DNA from: Methanomicrobiales archaeon
GTDB lineage: Archaea; Halobacteriota; Methanomicrobia; Methanomicrobiales; Methanomicrobiaceae
Length of the DNA stretch: 5,853 bases
Direction: 5' to 3'
Assembly: GCA_012523385.1 (NCBI GenBank)
Contig: JAAYIO010000186.1
Span: 1 to 5,853, forward strand
Part shown: positions 1 through 5,086 of the stretch, one piece after another
Position numbering within the stretch: the stretch's first letter is position 1
Layout: every line of letters begins with the position of its first letter
Translations under genes and position numbers: made by a program
Notes under the pieces: generated by a model
Told to the model about the DNA's origin: nothing
Databases searched by the model: none
What the model saw: only the letters and a program-made list of their open reading frames with translations

Positions 1-1
1 A

Positions 2-94
2 CGCAAAGAAGCAAACGCATTTTTTGCCCACGGAATGGAACGCCATTTAACCTTCATCTCCCTTTTACTCAGGGAATTATTTCGCTTCAATTAA
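2..94 (+). CDS. Possible C-terminal end of an unidentified protein (partial)
   Basis: An open plus-strand frame enters from the left edge and gives about 30 residues ending in HLTFISLLLRELFRFN before a TAA at 92-94. The tail looks like an amphipathic helix and its codons resemble those of neighbouring genes. It would be convergent with the radical SAM gene and overlap its end by 8 bp. I do not recognise the family. The alternative is that this stretch holds the start of a minus-strand gene: a good Shine-Dalgarno-like GGAGATGA (61 down to 54) precedes an ATG at 46-44. The two readings cannot easily both be right, and the fragment is too short to decide. Confidence 0.35.
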   Translation, partial: RKEANAFFAHGMERHLTFISLLLRELFRFN

Positions 95-1190
95 ATTTCG
101 GATGCTCAAACTGCGACAATGAGACCGTATCGTTCTGGATGCATGCCATTACGCGTGGCAGTGCCTGATACACCGTCTCATAGAGGGCTTTAACGGTGTG
201 GTAAATATCCGTGCACCCTTCATCCGGCCAGAGACCCATCACCTTGGAATAAAGGCATCGTCCCCCACAGAAGTCGAAGAGGTCACATTCGATACAGTCG
301 CCGTCATACACCACTTTCCGCAGGGTGTCAGGCGTATCTTTCCTGATATCGCCACAGTAATACTCAGTCATCCCAACCATGCAGGGACAAGGGGACACCA
401 TGCCGTCCGGAGTAATGGAATAATTGGCGAAACCGGAGCCACATCTAAGAACCGGGAGGCGTTTGCCATTCAGTGCATCCTGCATCGTATCAATGAACGG
501 ATACCAGCGCAATACCTCGCCGGTCTTTTCCATATGCGAAACCCAGCGGTCCATGAGCTTGAAAAGGCCGGGAATATAGGAGTTCTCTACCCAGGTACCA
601 TAGGAATCGCGGTTGTAGGACTCAGAAAAATTTGCATCAAGCTGCCAGTGAACTGCGGGAAATAACCCGTCCGTATCAAAGGCAAGGTGGGTCACATCCC
701 GGTAGATGTCTGTATCCTCGGTCACGGTCATTCTGCCAATAAAATCCGCCGGTACCTCCATTGCCTGAATCTTTTTACAGTTCCCGATGATATGCCCGTA
801 TGTGCCTATGCCCCGATTGTGGTCATGTGTTTTCTCTCGACCGTCAACAGATACGATAATCGTCTCCAGACGGGTGAGGATGCTCTTTGGCACCTTGTCT
901 AAGAGGGTGCCATTGGTGTGGAGCATAAACCGGCATGTTCCGGATAATGATTCGATCACAGAATCGATTGTATCAATCGAGAGGAGCGGTTCGCCGCCAT
1001 AAAAAGTCAGGCAGGGATCGGCATCCTTTCTGATAAATCGGCACAACTCATCCATTGAATAGGAAATATCTGACTCAACCTGACGGGGATGCATGTTCCA
1101 GCAGTCAGTGTCTATCTGGGGAAATATCCGTCCCTTACAATACCTGCAATTCAGATTGCAGACATCATTTAACAAGATATAGTAATACAC
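87..1190 (-). CDS. Radical SAM/SPASM protein, AF1577-like putative peptide-modifying enzyme (TIGR04084-type)
   Basis: The 367-residue protein begins with GTG. Its N-terminus carries the radical SAM signature CNLNCRYC (Cys11, Cys15, Cys18), which binds the 4Fe-4S cluster that cleaves S-adenosylmethionine. YGGEP at 64-68 is the SAM-contacting motif and HTNGTLL at 91-97 lies on a later strand of the partial TIM barrel. The C-terminal third is a SPASM-type domain rich in cysteine (250, 268, 270, 279, 299, 302, 308, 312, 326), expected to hold auxiliary Fe-S clusters. SPASM enzymes commonly modify ribosomally made peptides or proteins. The start 11 residues before the cluster motif and the overall layout match archaeal AF1577-type proteins as I recall them. 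The real substrate is unknown. The gene lies 14 bp downstream of the dehydratase small subunit gene, so co-transcription is likely. No strong ribosome binding site precedes the GTG. No complete precursor peptide gene is visible; a truncated candidate lies downstream at the left edge. Confidence 0.85.
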   Translation of the reverse strand: MYYYILLNDVCNLNCRYCKGRIFPQIDTDCWNMHPRQVESDISYSMDELCRFIRKDADPCLTFYGGEPLLSIDTIDSVIESLSGTCRFMLHTNGTLLDKVPKSILTRLETIIVSVDGREKTHDHNRGIGTYGHIIGNCKKIQAMEVPADFIGRMTVTEDTDIYRDVTHLAFDTDGLFPAVHWQLDANFSESYNRDSYGTWVENSYIPGLFKLMDRWVSHMEKTGEVLRWYPFIDTMQDALNGKRLPVLRCGSGFANYSITPDGMVSPCPCMVGMTEYYCGDIRKDTPDTLRKVVYDGDCIECDLFDFCGGRCLYSKVMGLWPDEGCTDIYHTVKALYETVYQALPRVMACIQNDTVSLSQFEHPKFN

Positions 1191-1204
1191 ACTGCAACCC
1201 GGAT

Positions 1205-1612
1205 TTACTCGTCAGTAATTGTTATTATGCCTAGGTTGCCGTCAACTGATGCGGATAACCCGTCTTTCATACCAGTGATTGCCGTTTCAGGACGGTCAAC
1301 CATCGGTATTTCTGCAAGTATTGCACCAACGGCGATGATTGGTTCTGCTTCTGTATTGATTATTGCAGACGGAGCCACGTTGTTTCGTTTGAGTGCGTAG
1401 ATGACATACGACCCAACCGTAGACCCTTTCCCATAGGGGAATGCAAGAACTTTACCTGCTATTGACTGTCCTTCCAGAGGGTGACCGGATTCAATCACCA
1501 TTCCCGTTTCAGGGTCAACTCCTGAGAGAAAAGAGATTGGTTCACTGCTAACAAGAACAGCACCCGACCCAACGCCTGCTGAAATGCCCCGTGCCTGAAT
1601 TGTTAAAGACAT
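1205..1612 (-). CDS. Phosphomevalonate dehydratase small subunit (aconitase X swivel domain, DUF126)
   Basis: The 135-residue protein is the swivel-domain subunit of the aconitase-X family. In archaea this subunit pairs with a large subunit carrying a 4Fe-4S cluster and dehydrates (R)-5-phosphomevalonate to trans-anhydromevalonate 5-phosphate, a step of the archaeal modified mevalonate pathway to isopentenyl phosphate and membrane lipids. Visible family motifs are SFLSGVDPETG (27-37), HPLEGQSIAGKVL (44-56), the conserved GKGSTVGSY (61-69, with Ser64 as the likely active-site serine) and AVGAILAEIPMVD (94-106). I chose the ATG at 1612. An upstream ATG at 1672 would add 20 low-complexity Ser/Leu/Met residues and run into the divergent PAN gene, while the shorter form starts where family members do. 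The large subunit gene is not in this window. The radical SAM gene follows after 14 bp. Transcription probably starts at or just before the ATG, from a promoter shared with the divergent PAN gene. Confidence 0.88.
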   Translation of the reverse strand: MSLTIQARGISAGVGSGAVLVSSEPISFLSGVDPETGMVIESGHPLEGQSIAGKVLAFPYGKGSTVGSYVIYALKRNNVAPSAIINTEAEPIIAVGAILAEIPMVDRPETAITGMKDGLSASVDGNLGIITITDE

Positions 1613-1628
1613 ACTACATAAATGTAGT
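1613..1628. repeat. Perfect 7+7 inverted repeat, candidate operator
   Basis: ACTACAT (1613-1619) is followed by AA and then its exact reverse complement ATGTAGT (1622-1628). The left arm begins immediately upstream of the dehydratase start codon and the centre coincides with the likely TATA box of PAN-1. A dimeric repressor bound here could block PAN-1 TATA recognition and, on the other side, the dehydratase start site. The symmetry is directly seen; the operator role is inferred. Confidence 0.45.
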
Positions 1629-1649
1629 GAGAGCAAAGATAAATATGAC
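1613..1649. promoter_or_regulatory. 37-bp divergent promoter between the dehydratase small subunit and PAN-1
   Basis: Only 37 bp separate the two divergent start codons, so both promoters must lie here and overlap. Going rightward, a TATA-like ATAAAT at 1618-1623 sits about 27-30 bp before the PAN-1 ATG. Going leftward, ATATTTATC (1645 down to 1637) sits about 25-33 bp before the dehydratase ATG. These are the distances expected for archaeal TATA boxes serving leaderless or nearly leaderless transcripts, and neither gene shows a clear Shine-Dalgarno sequence. The box assignments are inferred from spacing alone. Confidence 0.6.
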
Positions 1650-2828
1650 ATGGATGAGACCATCATCGACAATACTCATAATGAGGGTAATCTGACCCAC
1701 ACGACTGATCTGGAATACGAAGAGATAATTGAGGTTCTGCAGGGAAAAATTGAGATACAGACCAAAGAAATCTTCAGTCTGAAAAAAGAGACTGATCAGC
1801 TAAAAAAAGAGAATAATCAGCTTAAACGCACACCGCTCTTCGTAGCGGCTGTAATTGATATTCTCGATTCCGGAGAAGTGTACCTGCGCCAGCAGGGCAA
1901 TAATCAGGAATATATTACCGGAAGTTCAGAAGACCTGAAGAATCAACTGAAACCCGGTATGAAAGTTGCGGTGAATAATGCGCTTTCCATTGTGCGTATC
2001 GTGGCAAATTCTGTTGACTCGCGCGTACGGGTGATGGAACTCATTGAAACTCCGGATGTATCCTTCGAAAAGATCGGCGGACTCAGAGAAGAGATTGAAG
2101 AAGTCCGCGAAGCAGTTGAATATCCCCTGACAAAACCCGAGATATTCCGCAGAATCGGTGTTGAACCACCCAAAGGAATACTTCTTTACGGACCACCTGG
2201 TACCGGAAAAACACTGATTGCAAAAGCCGTCGCCCATCAGGCAAATGCCACCTTTATCCGTATGTCTGGGAGCGAACTGGTGCATAAATTCATCGGAGAA
2301 GGGGCACAGATGGTGCGGGAGCTCTTTACCATGGCGCGGGAACGGGCGCCGTCCATTGTGTTTATCGATGAGATTGATGCAATCGGCACCATGCGGATTC
2401 ATGACGGCACGTCTGGGAGTGCAGAAGTACAGCGTACTCTGATGCAACTTTTGGCAGAGATGGACGGGTTTGACAACCGCGGTGATGTCAGGATAATGGC
2501 GGCAACAAACCGGGTGGATATGCTTGACCCTGCCCTGCTCCGTCCGGGACGGTTTGACCGGGTGCTCCTGGTTCCGCTTCCGGATACTGCGGCACGGCTT
2601 GAAATTCTAAAGATTCATTCCGCAAAGATGCAGCTCAAAAACGTCCCCCTTGACAAACTGGCTGCAGAGACTGAGAACACCACGGGTGCAGAACTCGAAG
2701 CAATCTGCCGTGAAGCAGGAATGATGGCGGTCAGGCGTGATGGAGATGCAATCACCTGGACTGATTTTGAAGCAGCAATGCGAAAAGTCAAGGATAAAAC
2801 GCAGAAGCCGGACATCATGTTCCTGTAG
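1650..2828 (+). CDS. pan: Proteasome-activating nucleotidase, divergent paralog (PAN-1)
   Basis: The 392-residue AAA ATPase is homologous to archaeal PAN and eukaryotic Rpt subunits, forming a hexameric ring that unfolds proteins and feeds them into the 20S proteasome. In order it has a coiled coil (about 21-60), Pro62 at the coil/OB junction, an OB domain (about 63-130) and the AAA core: Walker A GPPGTGKT 181-188 (Lys187), pore loop 1 Phe214-Ile215-Gly216, Walker B FIDE with Asp240 and Glu241, sensor 1 Asn287, and arginine fingers Arg298 and Arg301 in LLRPGR. It ends Met-Phe-Leu, a Phe variant of the hydrophobic-Tyr-X tail that docks into the proteasome alpha ring. Pore loop 2 reads GTSGSAEV, with Ser257-Ala258 where PAN-2 and typical PANs have Asp-Arg. 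ATPase residues are intact, so it should be active. No Shine-Dalgarno sequence is visible before the ATG, which suits a leaderless transcript. A 147-residue gene follows after 3 bp. It is less canonical than PAN-2 and may serve a special substrate set. Confidence 0.93.
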   Translation: MDETIIDNTHNEGNLTHTTDLEYEEIIEVLQGKIEIQTKEIFSLKKETDQLKKENNQLKRTPLFVAAVIDILDSGEVYLRQQGNNQEYITGSSEDLKNQLKPGMKVAVNNALSIVRIVANSVDSRVRVMELIETPDVSFEKIGGLREEIEEVREAVEYPLTKPEIFRRIGVEPPKGILLYGPPGTGKTLIAKAVAHQANATFIRMSGSELVHKFIGEGAQMVRELFTMARERAPSIVFIDEIDAIGTMRIHDGTSGSAEVQRTLMQLLAEMDGFDNRGDVRIMAATNRVDMLDPALLRPGRFDRVLLVPLPDTAARLEILKIHSAKMQLKNVPLDKLAAETENTTGAELEAICREAGMMAVRRDGDAITWTDFEAAMRKVKDKTQKPDIMFL

Positions 2829-2831
2829 ACT

Positions 2832-3275
2832 ATGCAGATTCTCCTTATCCAAAAAGAAGGAATAGACCTCCACTCTACCCTTCTTGCATCTGAGACCAGC
2901 CGTGACGTCCTCCGATTCTATCAACCGAAAAAAACAGACTGGGGCGTATGCATCGAAGCATCTACCCTTGGCAGTGCATTATCGGTTATTTCAGAGTTAA
3001 AATGGTATATCCAGCGGTATATAGCGCAACCGCTCTGCCTGCTTTCAAATGACCTAATCTGCACTCCCGGATATGCAGGCGTTATCTATGGACGGGAAGA
3101 ATCCGTTCATGACAGCTGGGAGTGGGAGATACTCTTTGGCATCAAATATCATACGGTCATGGGCAGGATTGCCATCACTCCTGATACCCCATTGAACGAT
3201 ATCGCTGATTTTGAATCTGGAATGGACATTACATTCCGTGCCCGCTGCTCTGAAGAAGAGCTCGAAAAAATATAA
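2832..3275 (+). CDS. Uncharacterised 147-residue protein coupled to PAN-1
   Basis: This gene begins 3 bp after the PAN-1 stop codon with no visible ribosome binding site, which suggests translation by reinitiation after PAN-1. The protein has no signal peptide and no clear membrane segment. It starts with a beta-strand-like MQILLIQ, followed by a helical stretch (about 14-30), a Ser/Leu-rich helix ending in LKWYIQRYI (56-64), and an acidic, tryptophan-containing segment with Trp96 and Trp98. Cysteines at 40, 69, 77 and 139 do not form a metal-binding pattern. The first 65 residues remind me of small archaeal proteins of unknown function (DUF5804-like: strand, 'ETAR'-like helix, 'LNDLNWY'-like helix), but this is from memory and unconfirmed. 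Its placement between two PAN genes makes an adaptor, regulator or substrate of the PAN-proteasome system plausible. That role is inference from context only. Confidence 0.8.
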   Translation: MQILLIQKEGIDLHSTLLASETSRDVLRFYQPKKTDWGVCIEASTLGSALSVISELKWYIQRYIAQPLCLLSNDLICTPGYAGVIYGREESVHDSWEWEILFGIKYHTVMGRIAITPDTPLNDIADFESGMDITFRARCSEEELEKI

Positions 3276-3281
3276 TATTTT
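3265..3281. terminator. Short T-tracts at the convergent gene ends
   Basis: The run AAAAAA at 3265-3270 is a U6 tract on the minus strand just past the PAN-2 stop. TTTT at 3278-3281 is a shorter tract on the plus strand just past the 147-residue gene. Archaeal termination often needs only U-rich sequence, so this could act in both directions. Each tract lies inside or at the edge of the opposing coding region, because only 4 bp separate the two stops. No hairpin is evident. Confidence 0.35.
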
Positions 3282-4518
3282 AGGCAAACATCGCACTGTC
3301 GTACGGTCCGCATTTTGGGTGATGGGAGAGGTCGAAGCTAACCTTGTCAATTGCTTTGATAAAGTCTTCCTGATACACTGTTGTCCGTTCAGCTCGAATA
3401 GCAAACATACCTGCCTCTGTGCAGACTGCACGGAGTTCAGACCCATTCTTGCCTTGTGTTAATTCAGCAATTTCGCGGATATCGACCCCACTGTCAAGCG
3501 ACATATTTGCTGAATGAATCTGCATTATTGAATATCTGCCATCGGCGTTGGGGAGTGGTATTTCTATGATGCGGTCAAAGCGCCCTGGCCGCAGGAGTGC
3601 ATGATCCAGAATATCAATTCTGTTCGTGGCGGCTACGATTTTAACATCCCCCCGTGTCTCAAACCCGTCCATCTCTGCAAGGAGTTGCATCAGGGTTCGC
3701 TGGACTTCGCGGTCACCGGATGTGGTGCCTTCACTGCGCATTGCACCGATTGCATCAATTTCATCGATAAAGATGATGGAGGGAGCATTTTTCTTTGCCA
3801 GTTCAAACAATTCCCTGACAAGACGCGCCCCTTCCCCGATATACTTCTGAACCAGCTCAGACCCGACTACCCTCAGAAATTGTGCCTGCGTTTCATGCGC
3901 TACTGCACGGGCAAGGAGTGTCTTTCCCGTTCCCGGAGGGCCGTAGAGGAGCACTCCTTTCGGGGGGAGAATCCCCACCGCCGCAAACAAGTCCGGCCTG
4001 GTTAACGGCAGTTCCACGGCCTCTTTAATCTCACGGATCTGTTCTTCAAGCCCACCTATGTCGTCATATGTCTCATCGGGGGAAACAACGACTTCCATGC
4101 CATAAATCTGGCTGTCAAATGCCTCTGCAAGCACCTCAACAATGGTCAGTGACTGCTGGTTCATCGTGCATCTCATCCCGGGCTTCAAATCTTCCGGTTT
4201 CACAAAATTTGACACCCGCACCATAAAGCGCGGGCCAGCACTACTCTGTACAATTACACGTTGATCATCAACGATATCCGAAACAGTGCCGATAACAAGA
4301 GGTGGGCTCCTGAGCTTCTCGACTTCACTCTTCAGTTTTCTGATCTCGCGTTCATAGCGGATTTTTTGGTTTTCAATATTTTTTTTATCAATATCAAGCT
4401 GGCGAACCTGCTCTTTAAACTGCATATTTTTCGATTCTAAAACAGCAATTCGGTTTAGAAGGTACTCTTTCATGTCTTCATCGCCGATTTCCGGTTTTGG
4501 CACTGAGTAATCCCCCAT
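3280..4518 (-). CDS. pan: Proteasome-activating nucleotidase, canonical form (PAN-2)
   Basis: The 412-residue AAA ATPase is the more typical PAN of the pair. It hydrolyses ATP to unfold substrates and thread them into the 20S proteasome. Layout: a short N-terminal tail, a coiled coil (about 15-70) ending at Pro72-Pro73, an OB domain (about 74-140), Walker A GPPGTGKT 193-200 (Lys199), pore loop 1 Tyr226-Ile227-Gly228, Walker B FIDE with Asp252 and Glu253, pore loop 2 TSGDREVQ with Asp269-Arg270, sensor 1 Asn299, and arginine fingers Arg310 and Arg313. The C-terminus ends Met-Phe-Ala after a short flexible tail, a Phe variant of hydrophobic-Tyr-X. It aligns without gaps to PAN-1 over 147 AAA residues at about 69% identity (hand count). 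The start is supported by GAGG (4525-4528) spaced 6 bases before the ATG. It is divergent from the aMBF1 gene and convergent with the PAN-1 unit. Confidence 0.95.
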   Translation of the reverse strand: MGDYSVPKPEIGDEDMKEYLLNRIAVLESKNMQFKEQVRQLDIDKKNIENQKIRYEREIRKLKSEVEKLRSPPLVIGTVSDIVDDQRVIVQSSAGPRFMVRVSNFVKPEDLKPGMRCTMNQQSLTIVEVLAEAFDSQIYGMEVVVSPDETYDDIGGLEEQIREIKEAVELPLTRPDLFAAVGILPPKGVLLYGPPGTGKTLLARAVAHETQAQFLRVVGSELVQKYIGEGARLVRELFELAKKNAPSIIFIDEIDAIGAMRSEGTTSGDREVQRTLMQLLAEMDGFETRGDVKIVAATNRIDILDHALLRPGRFDRIIEIPLPNADGRYSIMQIHSANMSLDSGVDIREIAELTQGKNGSELRAVCTEAGMFAIRAERTTVYQEDFIKAIDKVSFDLSHHPKCGPYDSAMFA

Positions 4519-4576
4519 TTAAATCCTCAATTAGGTATATCTGGTTATATGACTATAAATTTGTTTACGATTTGAA
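4519..4576. promoter_or_regulatory. Divergent promoter region between PAN-2 and aMBF1
   Basis: This 58-bp AT-rich region contains several TATA-like elements. TTATAT at 4545-4550 lies 27-32 bp before the aMBF1 ATG and fits a leaderless plus-strand transcript; no Shine-Dalgarno sequence precedes that ATG. On the minus strand ATTTATAG (4560 down to 4553) lies at the right distance for a start near 4531, giving PAN-2 a leader of about 12 nt that includes its ribosome binding site. A short direct repeat, GGTATAT (4534-4540) and GGTTATAT (4543-4550), is also present. Assignments rest on spacing. Confidence 0.55.
4525..4528 (-). promoter_or_regulatory. Ribosome binding site of PAN-2
   Basis: On the minus strand GAGG is followed by ATTTAA and then the ATG at 4518-4516. 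The match to the archaeal anti-Shine-Dalgarno sequence and the 6-base spacing fix the PAN-2 start. By contrast PAN-1 and aMBF1 have no such site, so the two PAN mRNAs probably start translation differently. Confidence 0.65.
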
Positions 4577-5068
4577 ATGTCCGAATGTGAAGTTTGCGGT
4601 ACAGCTATTCCTGGCGAACCTATTCTCGTTCAGATTGACGGGGCTAAGGTATGGGTGTGCCCGAAATGTGCAAGGCTTGGTACGGAAATTAGTAAACCGC
4701 CCGGTGCGAGAGTACCCGGAGTGAAACCAAAGGCTGGTGTAAAAGCTGCACCGATAAAAAGATCTCGTGACGTCTTTGATATGATGGGCGGGGATATTAT
4801 TGACGATTTCCATGTTGTAATCCGCGATGCCAGAATGGCAAAAGGATGGGGTCTAAAAGATCTTGCACTTGAAATCAAAGAAAAGGAAAATCTCATCAAA
4901 AAAATTGAAACAGGATTTATTCCGGAAGACCAGGTGTTAAAGAAGATCGAGAAGGTACTTGAGATTCAGCTAATTGAGAAAGTTGATAGTGATATGAAAA
5001 CTTCCGGAGCTTCTTCCATGACAACAACACTTGGAGATGTTATTCGGATCAAAAAACAAGGGAAATAA
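4577..5068 (+). CDS. mbf1: Archaeal multiprotein bridging factor 1 (aMBF1, zinc ribbon plus helix-turn-helix)
   Basis: The 163-residue protein has an N-terminal zinc ribbon with ligands Cys4, Cys7, Cys28 and Cys31, a flexible Pro/Gly/Lys-rich linker (about 38-60), and a helix-turn-helix of the Cro/XRE type (about 75-135) containing GWGLKDLALEIKEKENLIKKIETG-like spacing between 90 and 113. This is the archaeal MBF1 layout; eukaryotic MBF1 shares the helix-turn-helix but lacks the ribbon. Eukaryotic MBF1 is a transcriptional coactivator and also binds ribosomes; archaeal members have been linked to ribosomes and translation, so the DNA-binding look may mislead. The ATG at 4577 puts the ribbon at the very N-terminus, as in homologs. 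It is divergent from PAN-2 and precedes tpiA by 18 bp. Confidence 0.92.
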   Translation: MSECEVCGTAIPGEPILVQIDGAKVWVCPKCARLGTEISKPPGARVPGVKPKAGVKAAPIKRSRDVFDMMGGDIIDDFHVVIRDARMAKGWGLKDLALEIKEKENLIKKIETGFIPEDQVLKKIEKVLEIQLIEKVDSDMKTSGASSMTTTLGDVIRIKKQGK

Positions 5069-5074
5069 TTTTTT
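5069..5074 (+). terminator. T6 tract directly after aMBF1
   Basis: TTTTTT follows the aMBF1 TAA without a gap and lies 12 bp before the tpiA start. Such a tract can terminate archaeal RNA polymerase. However, no TATA box with correct spacing is obvious for tpiA apart from sequence inside the aMBF1 coding region, so it may instead give partial read-through and lower tpiA expression relative to aMBF1. Confidence 0.35.
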
Positions 5075-5076
5075 AC

Positions 5077-5080
5077 AGGT
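5077..5080 (+). promoter_or_regulatory. Ribosome binding site of tpiA
   Basis: AGGT lies 6 bases before the ATG at 5087. Together with the N-terminal family motif close behind, it supports that start. Having a ribosome binding site agrees with tpiA being translated from a longer, possibly shared, transcript. Confidence 0.5.
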
Positions 5081-5086
5081 TACACC

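Noticed and set aside
55..57. Minus-strand ATG giving MKVKWRSIPWAKNAFASL as an alternative left-edge gene start
   Set aside because: The only purine-rich site directly abuts this ATG with no spacing, making it a poorer start than the ATG at 46.
198..665. A 155-codon plus-strand open frame opposite the radical SAM gene
   Set aside because: It lies wholly antisense to a well-supported gene with cluster and SPASM cysteines, and its translation shows no recognisable domain.
1613..1672. A 20-residue N-terminal extension of the dehydratase small subunit from an ATG at 1672
   Set aside because: The extension is low-complexity Ser/Leu/Met, overlaps the PAN-1 coding start, and family members begin near MSLTIQ; it is read-through of the promoter region.
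1926..2447. A 173-codon minus-strand open frame opposite PAN-1
   Set aside because: It is antisense to the conserved AAA core; His/Phe/Cys-rich composition is typical of a shadow frame.
3601..4005. A 134-codon plus-strand open frame opposite PAN-2
   Set aside because: It mirrors the conserved AAA coding region and has no start context or domain of its own.
4565..4899. Minus-strand open frames opposite aMBF1
   Set aside because: They overlap the zinc-ribbon and linker coding sequence and carry no independent support.
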